Notes under the pieces: model-generated | The model's database searches: none | Told to the model about the DNA's origin: nothing | What the model saw: the letters and a program-made list of their open reading frames with translations, nothing else | In this document: in pieces, positions 20,510-31,517 of the stretch | Layout of the letters: the number at the start of each line of letters is the position of its first letter | How positions within the stretch are numbered: position 1 is the first letter of the stretch | Source of the DNA: Erwinia_E haradaeae_E | GTDB lineage: Bacteria > Pseudomonadota > Gammaproteobacteria > Enterobacterales > Enterobacteriaceae | Reading direction: 5' to 3' | DNA: 64,000 nucleotides | Assembly (NCBI RefSeq): GCF_900699015.1 | Contig: NZ_LR217737.1 | Span: 62,001 to 126,000 of the forward strand | Translations under genes and position numbers: made by a program

Positions 20510-20514
20510 TTTCC

Positions 20515-20967
20515 CTAGGTCACTACGGTAGTATTTGGCTTATTAAGAGATTCCATAAATAGTTTCTCAAAGTTTATTGGTCCGAGATTTAGAGGTGATA
20601 ATGTTCCACGTAATATTAAGCTTGCAATACATTCACTAGCATAAGGATATATAATGTTTGGACAGCATACAGAAAGGGTGTATGCCATTTGTTTATCTTC
20701 AACATGGGTTATAAAAAAGATACCTGCTTGCTGTACTTCACATAAGAAAGCAGTATTCCCAACAATAGTTGCATTCACAGTTATGCGTAGCAAGACTTCA
20801 TATGTATTATCAGATAATTGAATTGAGTTTGTTTCAACATGTATTTTGACTTCGGGTTCCCAGGTTTGCTGGAATATCTGTGGTGAATGAGGTGTCTCAA
20901 AGGAGATATCTTTAGTGTAAATTCGTTGAATTTGGAAAGATATGTCGGGAGCTTGTCGTTCTATCAT
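20515..20967 (-). CDS. secB: Protein-export chaperone SecB
   Basis: Tetrameric cytosolic chaperone that keeps presecretory proteins unfolded and hands them to SecA. The signature FQIQRIYTKDISFE (10-23) is intact, as are the FLCEVQQAGIF strand and the CPNIIYPYA.ECI segment. At 150 residues it lacks only part of the acidic C-terminal tail of E. coli SecB (155). That tail, which contacts the SecA zinc domain, here ends in threonines and valines rather than acidic residues, so SecA affinity may be lower. It is first in the secB-gpsA-cysE cluster. The grxC gene that precedes secB in E. coli was not found. Confidence 0.97.
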   Translation of the reverse strand: MIERQAPDISFQIQRIYTKDISFETPHSPQIFQQTWEPEVKIHVETNSIQLSDNTYEVLLRITVNATIVGNTAFLCEVQQAGIFFITHVEDKQMAYTLSVCCPNIIYPYASECIASLILRGTLSPLNLGPINFEKLFMESLNKPNTTVVT

Positions 20968-23900
20968 AGAATCTAACTCTAATAGTTAATACTGCGTTAT
21001 GCATCTATAGCGGAGCTTATAATATGTAATAGATTGTATATATTTAATATTTTTAACTTTACAAAAACCATGTAAGGATTAGTGATATTCATTTTTAATG
21101 GTAGATTAGTTAATTTTAGTGGAGAAATTAACTATATAGTAGTACATTTTTGTAGATATTATATAGATTATTTAATCTAGTTGCTTTCTTTTTTAATAGT
21201 TATATAGCCACCTATTTATAAGTTAGTAACAGTAAAGAATGTGATTTGGAGTTAATTATTCTTAATAAGATCTATATTATTTAAGTTATTCATAGTTTAT
21301 ATATAGTGATGTCATACTAGCGGTATAAAATAATTATTTGAGATGCAGATTTTAAAATTTAAATCTTCTGCATCCTTCTATGTTGATGTTAAATTTCTAA
21401 TTGTATGATTAACTATATAGATAATTGATTTGCTATATCGATATCTTTGATTTTGAGTAAGAAGAATAATGAGTATTAAGTTTTGAGATGTAGACTAGAT
21501 TTATTAGGGATATATGTGGTTTTTTCATATTTATCTCTTTATATTTATAGTAAAATTAGTTAGATTTTGACTCTGTATGTCTATATGCGTATCAGATGTA
21601 AGATATTTATGGTTGGCCTGATAAGTTTAGATGGTTGAAATCATTATAGTACTCTAATATAATATATGTTAATAGCTTATTTATATTTTAGAATAAATAT
21701 TCTATTTTTTAATTATTTTTATCTAGTGATATAATTTTGTTAAATGATATAGACTAAGATATGTTTAGACTAGTTGAGAAGACAATCAGCTGATTTAGGA
21801 ATATCAGTGAAAGATTTATGAGATAGTCGATGTTGATCAGTAATCATTATTATAGCTTAGATCAACAATTATTTTTATAGTTAAATAGTATGCAAGTGTT
21901 ATATCTATCTTGCATATGTTAAAAATAGAGAGTTAATGTATGAATTAGGTGATAAGGGATATTAGGTAATCTTGCTATTATTTAAAACTTGATGATCATT
22001 ATCATTTGTAGGTTAGTAGATTTTTTAGTTTGTTTGTATATTAGGATGTGATTGGATTTAAAGAAACGGTATTAAGAATAATGTAGTGCTACATGAAAGA
22101 GATTGACTGAGCCTAGATTATAAATATTGTTAAATAAGTTTATTTTATATTTTGAAGTGTTTTAAAAGTTTATTTAATAAATTATTAAATAAATTACATA
22201 ATTTATATTTTAATATCTACTAGATTTTAGGTATTAGAATTTAGAGTCTGTAGTCATGATTGTATTTTTGTTATTAAAAATAATATTTTGGTCTTAGCTG
22301 ATGTTGTATTTGCATTTCTTATTAATATGGTATTGAATAAATAGTTTATAATTTATATAGTTTTAGTATTGTTTTTGTAATAGTGACTTGAATAAAGTTA
22401 TCTAAAATTTTAATATTTTGAGATTTTAGTAAACAATATTAGTAATACTTTTCATTATAAACGTATTAGATGTTATTTTTTATGAATTAATTATATAGAT
22501 AGTTTATATTTATTTTCTATTCGTTATTATATATCAATTCTATTGATAGAATAGAGAATAGGATCAATAATCTTAATCTATTAAAGGATTCCGAATCAAG
22601 GTCTATAATTATTATGAGTAAGATTGATATTGAATAATATCACATATAGATATCTTGGACATAGAATGTTGATTTCTTATAGAAATTTATAGAATCAGAA
22701 GTTATTCCATGAGTTTAATTTTAAACTTAGATTTTTTACAGAAAATTATTTTGAAAATTTATTTTGTAGTGAAGGATATTAGAAAAAAAAATATTAATTT
22801 TGAATTACGATTAGATTTATCTATAATTTTTGTATAGTCAAATGTGACTAGATTACGTGTTGTTCTATAGATTTATCTGTAAATATGGCAGATTCTAATC
22901 TTATTGGAAGAATGTATATTTGTTAAATACTTTTAATACTATAAAACTAATGTAGTTTGGTATCATATTGTAATTTTATTTTTTAGTGCATTGTATAATA
23001 TTTTAGGTTGAGTGGTTTATTTTTAAGTGTGAAAATAGTAGATGTAATTATAATTTTTGATGTAAATATATATTATAATTGGGTGAAGTAATTTTTAATA
23101 TGTGGTATATGAAATAGAGGGTGCATATCTTTTAGTAGTATATTGCATGTTTAGTTCATTAAAGTCTGCTAGACAATAATTTTTAGTATCATTATTCAAT
23201 AATATTGTCATTAGTAATGATATTGTCTTAGATATACTGAATAGAAGAATTTTATTCTTTCTTTTTTGTCTTTACTATAAACTCATATAGTTGCTATTAT
23301 ATATTATTTTTATTTTTTTGTAATATTTCATATCGTTGATTGATTTTAGTATTTAAATTAGTATGACAAGATAAGTGATTCTGTATAATTTCTGATGATA
23401 AAGATAGTGATATTGGTTAGTTTTTACTGATTAGGTAACACGTTTGTTAGTATCTTAAAACTATGTTCAAAGAAATTTGATAGATATTTATCTATTTAGT
23501 ATTAAAAGAAGGTTTGGTAGCTTTCTTAGTAGAATGAAGTGGTTATCTGGTGATTAATAATATTATGGAGTAATATTTTCATCGAGTATGTTGAGATGCA
23601 TCGAGTTAGGTTGTATGATTTTTTAGAATCTGGATTCTATAAAGAATATGTATAATAATATGGTAAGAAATAAGAGAAAATAACAATACTTTAATATTTG
23701 TGTTTATTGTTCATTTTAACAATATATGAGAAATAGATGTTCATTGATGATAAATAATATATCTATTATTTATAATAAAAATATTTTGTATGAGTAGTAA
23801 TCGTAATTAAAACTTTTCTTAAAATAAAAAGATAATACTAAATTATTTAAGGTTGTATTTAAAATATTTTGAGATTTATTTTTGATATGTTCTATCGATT

Positions 23901-24122
23901 TGATCTTATTTATATAAGTTGTTTATTTATAGATATAGTTAAATTTGAATTCAATTTGACATATTAAGAATGTCAGATGTAGGTTTGAATTATTAATCCT
24001 GTTTGTCTTGCTAATTATAAGATTTATGAAAATTATAAATTCTATTATAGATAGAAGTAATAGGTTTGTTTAGTTAATATTTAATATTTTATAAATAGTG
24101 ATTTTATGGTGGATAATATAAT
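20968..24122. other. 3.1 kb gene desert, AT-rich
   Basis: The second large desert. All frames are broken every few dozen codons and nothing recognisable appears on either strand, including remnants of grxC or rhodanese genes that often sit upstream of secB. On the plus strand G clearly exceeds C in hand-sampled lines. One GC-richer inverted repeat (21342-21374) stands out and is listed separately. Confidence 0.6.
21342..21374. repeat. Inverted repeat in gene desert
   Basis: GATGCAGA and TCTGCATC form an 8-bp stem around a 17-nt A/T loop that itself contains smaller complementary runs. It is richer in G+C than its surroundings and about 370 bp from the secB start. It may be the terminator of a lost gene. 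Confidence 0.35.
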
Positions 24123-24371
24123 TTATATTAATCCTTTTTTTATGAGATACTGGTATGGTATTCTTTTAGTTTTTTTAGTTATGAGATTATGTCCCATAAA
24201 GCGACAAAAGTTAGGAATATCACGGGTTGTTGACGGATCGTCAGCAAGAATAAATAGAGTTTCACCATCTTCTATATTTCGAATAGCTTGACGAATCACT
24301 ATAATTGGTTCTGGACAACGTAAACCTTGAGTATCAAGGGTTATATGAGTGGAACTATATAAGTTATGCAT
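24123..24371 (-). CDS. tusA: Sulfurtransferase TusA
   Basis: Accepts persulfide sulfur from IscS and passes it to the TusBCD-TusE-MnmA relay for 2-thiolation of the wobble uridine in tRNA Lys, Glu and Gln. The 82-residue protein is the normal size (81 in E. coli). The active cysteine C19 sits in LRCPEP and the DDPSTTRDIP segment is conserved. Only the usual start Met fits the alignment. It stands alone, flanked by the 3.1 kb desert and by divergent bamE. Its retention beside a truncated iscS (47157-48293) suggests tRNA thiolation is one job for which IscS is kept. Confidence 0.97.
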   Translation of the reverse strand: MHNLYSSTHITLDTQGLRCPEPIIVIRQAIRNIEDGETLFILADDPSTTRDIPNFCRFMGHNLITKKTKRIPYQYLIKKGLI

Positions 24372-24673
24372 CGATTATTCTCTTTAATGTTGTTATAATC
24401 ACAGATTATATAAGGTTATTCAACACTGTTTGATTAAATCTATATCTAGAATGTAGATATATATTTTAGATATGGATCTAAAGTTGCATGTAGATACACA
24501 TAATAGAGAAGAATAGTTAATTTTAGTTTTCAATAATATTGAAATATTCAAAGCATCATTCAATTTATTTTATTATCAATAAAATGTGTACTTCTAATCA
24601 GATTGTAAAATCATCTAGTTTAGACGAGTAGTAGCTAGAAAACAAGATCCTTAGATTAAAAGGAATACAATAT
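24372..24673. other. Divergent spacer tusA-bamE
   Basis: About 300 bp holding the presumed back-to-back promoters of tusA (left) and bamE (right). No recN remnant, the usual neighbour of bamE, was recognised. Confidence 0.5.
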
Positions 24674-25048
24674 ATGATAAGCTATAATGCTTGGATTGCT
24701 CCAATATTTTGTTTGATGATTACTGCTAGCTGTTCTAGCCTGGATCAGGTTCTATATAGGCAAGATATTAATCAAGGAGATTGCCTAAGAACTGAAAGTA
24801 TTACCAGAATCCGTATTGGTATGACTAAACAGCAGGTTTCGTATATACTAGGTAAATCAATAATTAATCATTCATTACAAAGTAATATTTGGCATTATGT
24901 TTGTAGGCAAGAATCACGATATCAACCGGTGCATCAACAAATTTTAATTTTAATTTTTGATAAAAATGATCATTTGATTAGTATGGATAATAAGGTATCT
25001 ACCTTAATAAAAGATACTGATTTAAAAAAATCAATTTTAAGCTCTTGA
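24674..25048 (+). CDS. bamE: Outer-membrane assembly lipoprotein BamE
   Basis: Small lipoprotein of the BAM complex that inserts beta-barrel proteins into the outer membrane. It has a lipoprotein signal peptide of about 19 residues with lipobox TASC, Cys at 20, followed by Ser, which favours the outer membrane. The SmpA/OmlA fold is recognised by YRQDINQG (about 29-36) and IRIGMTKQQV (about 49-58), then the W.Y.FRQ-like strand (WHYVCRQES). It has 124 residues against 113 in E. coli, with a longer polar tail. An AAAGGA precedes the ATG. Its partner bamC should lie between dapA and purC and is not legible there, so BAM may run here without BamC. Confidence 0.95.
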   Translation: MISYNAWIAPIFCLMITASCSSLDQVLYRQDINQGDCLRTESITRIRIGMTKQQVSYILGKSIINHSLQSNIWHYVCRQESRYQPVHQQILILIFDKNDHLISMDNKVSTLIKDTDLKKSILSS

Positions 25049-25598
25049 TTTAATTGGCTTAAGGTTTCTATCTAATCGGATCTGAATTAAAATGTTTATT
25101 TATTAAGTATTATTTTCTTAGTTTATATTATACTAGATAATATAGAATACAATATGATTCCAAAATCAATATTTTTATATTGATTATTTGTAATTAATTC
25201 TAGAGTTGGATTGAGTGATTTGCATGTGTATTCTTCTTTTATATAATTTATGATTACACATCCTTGATATATTTTGTTTCAAATGGAGTAAATTTTTAAA
25301 TAAAATCAGTTAAAATGTTTAATCATAATTAGATTTGAAATCTATATTTCATAGTATGAATGATTTACTTGAATTTTAAAATTCTATCTTTATTTTTCAG
25401 TCACATTTATGATTGATTTTTTAAAAACTTACATTTTTAGTAAGGGAATAAATTTTTGTTTAATGTTTAAGTGCAATTGTTTTATCTAGATCAAATAATC
25501 TGATAGGATAGTCATATTATTTGTGCGAAGGGATCAGATCATTATTTTTATTTTTTATAAAATATTATAGTTTTCTTTTTATCTAAAAGTGGTTAGCA
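25049..25598. other. Spacer between bamE and the dapA corpse
   Basis: About 550 bp of AT-rich DNA without a recognisable frame. In E. coli gcvR lies upstream of dapA on the opposite strand; no remnant was seen. Confidence 0.5.
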
Positions 25599-26471
25599 AT
25601 CTTTTTAGGCAGTAAAACTGCATTACTTACACCCATAAATAGATAAGGTAAGATTTTTCCGTATGAGTCTAAAAGGATTTATTAATTATTATTTTATGAA
25701 TCGTGCATCATCTATAGTTATTGTGAAAACTACAGGCTAAACGGTTACTGTACTTGATAAAGAGCGTTATAACGTAATTCTTCTTTCTCTAGAGTTAGCA
25801 GATAATCGTATGTTAGTGATTTTTAGAACTGGTTCTTGTTCAAGTCCCAAGGGTATTGTTTAACTAAATTTCTTAAAAACACTGGTATATCTGGTTGTTT
25901 AACTCTGATTTTGGATGATAACTGCCAGACCAAAGAAGGTTTTTGTCATCATCGTAGATGTATTGCTGAAAATACTAATTTACTGAAAATTTTTATAGAA
26001 TATGCTTCTTGAATTGGTATAGGCATGTGACCCATTATTATTCAGTGGTTAACTTGCATTAATAATATAATCAGAATTAAAGAAAATATTGGAAAATTAT
26101 CATGGATTACTTAACCACAGTTTCTGATTAAAGAAAATTTTATTTTAGTTAGTAGCGATAATCTTGCTGAACTAGCTTTTTTCAGTTAAACGGATATAGT
26201 TTTATCTCTGTGATCACTAATATTGCAGCTCGTGAAATATCCCAACTTTTCATTTAGCAAAGAAAAATAAGTTGTTATAAGATCGCTGTCTAAATTAGAG
26301 GTAAGTGAATCGCTATCAGTCATTATCTATAATGAATCTAATCTTCTTCTAATAAAATAGGTAGAAAACCCGACTACGATTAATAGAAATGGACGTGTTA
26401 CGGTTTTCAATGACATCTCTAACGGGTTCGAGTTGTATTTTTTTCTGACCATGTTTGGTCCAGACACTTAG
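25599..26471 (+). pseudogene. dapA: Dead dapA (4-hydroxy-tetrahydrodipicolinate synthase)
   Basis: The region reads as an eroded but nearly full-length dapA (873 bp here, 879 bp in E. coli). In successive frames one sees the N-terminus FLGSKTALLTP, where the aligned start codon is now ATC. Then come SSIVIVKTTG with TAA in place of the next codon, LELADNRMLVIFRTG, GISGCLTLILDDN, KTKEGF-like and IAENTNL blocks, NNIIRIKENIG including the catalytic-lysine segment, and LRFSMTSLTGSS near the end. Several in-frame stops and frameshifts make it non-functional. DapA condenses pyruvate with aspartate semialdehyde, the first committed step to diaminopimelate and lysine. Its position upstream of purC is as in E. 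coli (dapA-bamC-purC), which supports the identification. Confidence 0.9.
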
Positions 26472-27833
26472 TTTGCTTTATATTTAATCGGTATATGTCG
26501 TTTATAAAATATCTTAATTAATGTATTGAATAGTTATAGATTGATGTTAATTCAGGATTTATATGCGATTTAAAAAAATTGAAGATATATTCACTAAATT
26601 AAAATTATATTTATACAGAGAACGTGAATAGATTTTTTATTATTATTTTCTTTATGGGATTAATATTTTTAGATTGACTTTAAAGGGGATAAGATCGTTG
26701 ATTTGTATATAAGTCATAACTCAGTACTATTTTTATATACGTTTCAACTGAAATATAATAGTTTCTATAGAAAACTGTTTTCAAAAATTTTATGTAAAGA
26801 TTTATTCATAATTAAAGTTATAGATATATAATCTAAATATGTAAACGAGTCATGAAAAGTAATTTATAGTTATTTTATTACAAAATAATCTATTCTTTTA
26901 GTTAAATAACAATATATTGCTATAATTATTTAGGATAAATTTTATAGGTTAATAATAAGTATGATTAAATATTTTTTAATGATGAGTACCTGAATTACTT
27001 AAAGGTTGAAGATTAAATTTTATTGAATAGGAATAGTTTGTTTTTCCATAAGTATATTGATATTCAATATATTAATATATTTTTATATGTATTTATTTAT
27101 AGGTTTAATCAATGTTTGATAAAATAAATTTTCTAGTAAAAACTAGAATATATTCTAATTTAAGATCGGATGTAGAAATATAGAGGTTTATAGCAGACAT
27201 AATACTAAATTAGATGAACGATATTGATAAATTTGATTCATTTAAATCATATCTAATGAATGAATTATTTGATAATAAGATTTATCAATATTGCATCTGT
27301 AATTTTATTTATAGATCTAAAATATGGATAATTAATCCAATATATGAAAATAGAGACATAAATGTAATGCTGTTCTCAAGGAAGAACGATCAGTTAAATA
27401 AAGTCTATTATTTCACTGATGGTTGAATCATTTTTACTTAATTCTTAGAATGATAATTTGATTAATATCAGGACGCTTGATTTGTTCTGTAAAATTATAT
27501 TTGTGTAAGAATTCTGACTAAAATATAGGGGTATTAGTTGGTTTTTTTATTGCTTATTCTGTGTATATTGATTTCACAGAATACGTAGTTTTAGTATTTT
27601 ATTAGATATCAGCGCCATCAATATTTATTAGACTCTACATATTTTAAGATAAGATAAATCAGGTTTCTCAAACTATATAAAACTCTTTCATTAATTAATT
27701 TTTTAGATAGCTTATTGATAGAATTTATAACGTAAGATTTTGATAGAGAATACATTCTGAGTAGAATATTTCAGAGAGAAAATACTTAAAATATAATATT
27801 AAAAATCATCATCCTATTTGGAGGCAGGTGTAC
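26472..27833. other. Expected bamC position, no legible gene
   Basis: In E. coli bamC lies between dapA and purC. Here 1.36 kb of AT-rich DNA separates the dapA corpse from purC. A 70-codon frame at 27214-27426 is rich in Ile, Asn, Tyr and Asp and shows no BamC motif. I regard it as chance or unrecognisable remnant. The purC promoter should lie at the right end. Confidence 0.5.
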
Positions 27834-28550
27834 ATGATACAAAAGAAATATGAGTTATATCGAGGAAAAGTAAAAACGGTATATATTACTGATAATCCGG
27901 ATTTATTGATAATTGAGTTTCGCAATATAGTTTCCGCCTTAGATGGTAACCGTTTTGAATATTTTGATCGTAAAGGTATGATTAACAATAAGTTAAATTA
28001 TTTTGTCATGTCAATGTTAGAGAAAGCCGGGATACTAACGCATATAGAAGCTCTTTACTCTAAGAACGAGATTCTGGTGAAAAATTTAGATATGATTCCG
28101 TTAGAATGTGTTATACGTAATCGTGCTGCTGGATCTTTAGTAAAACGTTTTAGCTTAGTAGAAGGAGAGGTTTTAGATCCTCCAATTTTTGAGATGTTTT
28201 TAAAAAATGATGCTAAGCATGACCCATTAGTTAATGAGTCTCATTGTGAGACATTAAATTTAGTTAATGTCAATCATCTGTCTTATATAAAAAGTTTATC
28301 TTTTAAGATAAATCATCTTCTTAGTAGATTGTTTAATAACATAGGGTTGATTTTAGTAGATTTTAAATTAGAATTTGGAATTTTTCATGGTACAGTAGTA
28401 TTAGGTGATGAGTTTTCACCCGATAGTGCACGTCTTTGGGATAAGATTACTTTAAATAAAATGGATAAGGATATATATCGTTATGGTTTGTCTGGTTTAA
28501 TAGCTGCTTATGAAGATGTAGCTAATCGTTTGGGTGTAATACTGGATTAA
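27834..28550 (+). CDS. purC: SAICAR synthetase (phosphoribosylaminoimidazole-succinocarboxamide synthase)
   Basis: Joins CAIR and aspartate with ATP in step eight of de novo purine synthesis; cytosolic. The family blocks are intact: ELYRGKVKTVY, ECVIRNRAAGSLVKR, FLKNDAKHDPLVNE, GLILVDFKLEFG and LGDEFSPDSARLWD. A GTG at 27828 is open, but GGAGG at 27820-27824 is ideally placed for the ATG at 27834. That gives 238 residues (237 in E. coli). It is the only purine gene in the window. It sits between two dead amino-acid genes (dapA upstream, lysC downstream), so its intact frame shows selection has kept it while neighbours rotted. Confidence 0.98.
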   Translation: MIQKKYELYRGKVKTVYITDNPDLLIIEFRNIVSALDGNRFEYFDRKGMINNKLNYFVMSMLEKAGILTHIEALYSKNEILVKNLDMIPLECVIRNRAAGSLVKRFSLVEGEVLDPPIFEMFLKNDAKHDPLVNESHCETLNLVNVNHLSYIKSLSFKINHLLSRLFNNIGLILVDFKLEFGIFHGTVVLGDEFSPDSARLWDKITLNKMDKDIYRYGLSGLIAAYEDVANRLGVILD

Positions 28551-29164
28551 CATTTATAAATCTTGCTTTTTCTATATGATCTATTTTTAGATTGATTTAT
28601 TATTTGGAATATCCTTAGATAAAAGCGATCTTATCTTTTTCATTGGTAGTACTAGAGATAGGTTGTATATATTGCAGTGATGATCATGTTTTTTATATAT
28701 ATAAAAGATTTTGTAGATATTTAAATTTATATTCAGTTTTAAAGTATTCATATTATTAATATCATGTTAATAACATAGTGATTAATAAGTAAAAGAGAGT
28801 GTATATGATAAATATTTATAATGAAACCAATTATTGTATTTGAGTGTTTTTATAAAAATAATTAATGGGTATGAGGAGATTAAGGCGGTAGACTACTATT
28901 CATTATAATGAGTGATATTGATATATCAGGCACCTGGACTGTAACTATGAGCTTATGTTCATATCAAAGACGCAAAAGAGTTGACAACATTGATTATTTA
29001 TAAGCCAGCATAATCATTATGGTAGAATTTTGTATAATTTAATTAGTCTATCTAATTACTTTCTACAATTATCTATAAGTTCAACTTATAATATTACATA
29101 ATAAATTTATAGAGTATTTTGGGTTTGTTTGGTGATGAGTTTTTGCATTAGAAGTACTTTCCAA
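28551..29164. other. Spacer with a GC-richer patch upstream of the lysC corpse
   Basis: About 600 bp. The patch 28865-28990 is less AT-rich than its surroundings and occupies the place where a lysine riboswitch would precede lysC. I compared it by eye with the E. coli L-box and saw no convincing conserved blocks. No protein was recognised in it either. Confidence 0.45.
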
Positions 29165-30650
29165 ATATAGATATATTGATTTGATAGAGTTCATAGATAA
29201 TCCTATCTTTTATTTTTTTGATCTTTATTGTTATGGTTTCTTGTGTTCAGGTTATTTGGTTGCTCCAAACACCAAGATATGTCTTGTGATATCTCAGAAC
29301 TTGATTGCAGAAAACTTTAGTGACAACAGTTCTTCTGACTATATTAGTATATTACTATACATAAAATCGCCGTTATTCTCTCAGATAATAGAAATATACG
29401 ATGGGTGGTTTTTCTATATCTGAAGAAATAACAGATTAGTTTATGACGTTAATTGTAGAAAGAAAAATTCTGGAATTATTCCACTTAATGATATATTCAA
29501 GATTCAAGATGGAATCATAAAAAAATGAAAAATAGGAAGCTCCCTACAATCAGATTGAATCTATTACGAACAATGTTGTCAGTTTTTCTGAGTTATCAGA
29601 AAGAAAGGTATCTCTGGAGTTAATTGATGAGTTAATTAGTTATGGTAAGATGGCGTTTACTTTTCTTTTTTTGGAGTTTTTATCAGAATTAATTTCGGAA
29701 GAGGGGGATTGGATGCATAAAGAATAATATGTAGGAATTCTTGATTTGGTTGTGTAGATAAAAGTGTTTCAGATTTACGGTAGTGAGTTCATAACTGCGT
29801 AAAGTCATGAAATAGAGAATTACTAATTGTGACATAAGGATTTATTAGTCAAGAAGAAAGGGGGCAAAACTGCCATGCTTAGTCGTGGTTAAAGTAATTA
29901 TACTGCAACTATGTTTGGTAAAGTCCTTCATTTAAATAGAATGAATATTTGGACAGATATGCTAGGTATTTGTATTACTAATCCAGATTTAGTCTCTTCT
30001 GCAAAATTTATTGAGGAAATAAAATTTAAAGAAGTTGTTGTTATGATTATGTTTGATGTGAAAATATTGCATTCATCAACATTAATTATCAGTATTACGC
30101 AGTGATATGTCAATATTTGTTGGATTTAGTCTCTCATCTATGAATAGAAGGGATGATAGCAAGAAACAAGACCAATGTCCTTCCTGTTTGTTCGTTTGAT
30201 CACTTGACATAATAAGTAAATTTTATTAACACTGCGTAGCATGAATGTTTTGTATAATTATTATTATATTGATTAAGTATTCAGGATTTTCATATATCAT
30301 AGTGTTTATTTAGATCTTATAATTTTTCTAAAGTAATTTTGTTATTGATGTTAGATTTTACTCATAGAAGATTTTCTAAAAAGAGAATCCTTACTAAAGA
30401 CTTGTTAGATAATTTGTCTTCTATCTGGTATCTAGAGATAGAGGAGAACCTTGTATTGACAAGTAGTGTTGATAATAAGATTACTAGATCTTATTATTTT
30501 AGAAAAGAGATGTGAAGATTATTAGAGTTGTTTGATATGTTTCATGATATGTTATAGGTTCAGTAGGCCTACACTTTGTTATTTAATTCATAGTTATAAT
30601 ACTGAAAAGATCATGTAGATATTGCATAGAAAGATCTTAGAAGAGAAAAT
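29165..30650 (+). pseudogene. lysC: Dead lysC (lysine-sensitive aspartokinase III)
   Basis: Successive frames match LysC in order: NTKICLVIS (strand before the ASAG loop), SLELIDELISYGKMAFTFLFLEFL (LTDELVSHGELMSTLLFVEIL in E. coli), GGKTAMLSRG followed by TAA where GRGGSDYTA should continue, MNIWTDMLGICITNPDLVSSAKFIEEIKF (the catalytic IWTDVPGIYTTDPR block), FDVKILHSSTL (FGAKVLHPATL), then LLTKDLLDNLSS and EIEENLVL from the ACT domains. Many stops and frameshifts, including loss of the GGSDYTA loop, make it inactive. The start and end are approximate. AK III phosphorylates aspartate at the head of the lysine, threonine and methionine routes. With dapA also dead, the lysine branch is lost unless another aspartokinase feeds an imported intermediate. 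Confidence 0.88.
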
Positions 30651-31517
30651 AACATAGAATTTATATTATAGGTAAACCACTATATACTGCAGGATTAGAG
30701 TAAGATGATCTGATCATTTTAAATTTTAATTTTTACTTTTTCTACACAGTGGTGTTGATGTTTTTAAAAAAAAGTTATTTTTTAAAAAAGTATTTTTCTA
30801 TATTAAGAAAACTCCTTCTAGAGTTTACTGATGTAGGTTTGATTATATTATATATTATAATGATATAGATAATTGTGATTACTATCGTATATAGAATTTT
30901 GAATTAAATATTTAGTTGTTAAATACTATATATTTTATATGAATACATATATTATCGATTTTAATAGTCTTAATCGACTTTTTATGTGAATCAAGATAGA
31001 TGATCTATATCATGGATCTTAGTTATTATTGCTGGATTTATAATTTAGTTATAATGCTTATTTTTATATAATATTTTTTATATTTTTAATGAAATCTGTA
31101 TATATCAATAATAATTACGTTTAATAATATGGCATATTAATTAATAAAGTGTTCTTTAATTTTTTATAAAAATTTTAAGTTATTTATCAAAGAGGCTAAA
31201 TATACCTAAAATAGATAAAATATTTATGGTAAAAAACAATGTTTTATTGTTAGGAGCATAATCTATATACTTTTATTGTTTTAACTAGTAGTCTTTACTA
31301 AAGACTAGTATCTTTTCAATTATCTCTATAAAAAGTGAATTAATATTGATTTGAAATGATACATATTATAATAGTTCAAAAGTAATTTCTTGTTTCTAAT
31401 TTTTATTCAATTAAGTTGTTAATCTGTTTTATATGTTAACAATATTGTTGTGAAAAGTGAGTATTTAGGTATGGATATATTGATATATAATTTATATATT
31501 ATAGCGATAATAAAGTT
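30651..31517. other. nuo upstream region
   Basis: About 870 bp between the lysC corpse and nuoA. The lrhA regulator gene that lies upstream of nuo in E. coli is absent. The nuo promoter must lie here, but the DNA is too AT-rich for a confident call. Confidence 0.5.

Noticed and set aside
27214..27426. 70-codon frame between the dapA corpse and purC
   Set aside because: No BamC or other motif; amino-acid composition matches translated AT-rich background.
28865..29164. Lysine riboswitch in front of lysC
   Set aside because: No conserved L-box blocks could be aligned by eye, so it is reported only as an unexplained GC-richer patch.
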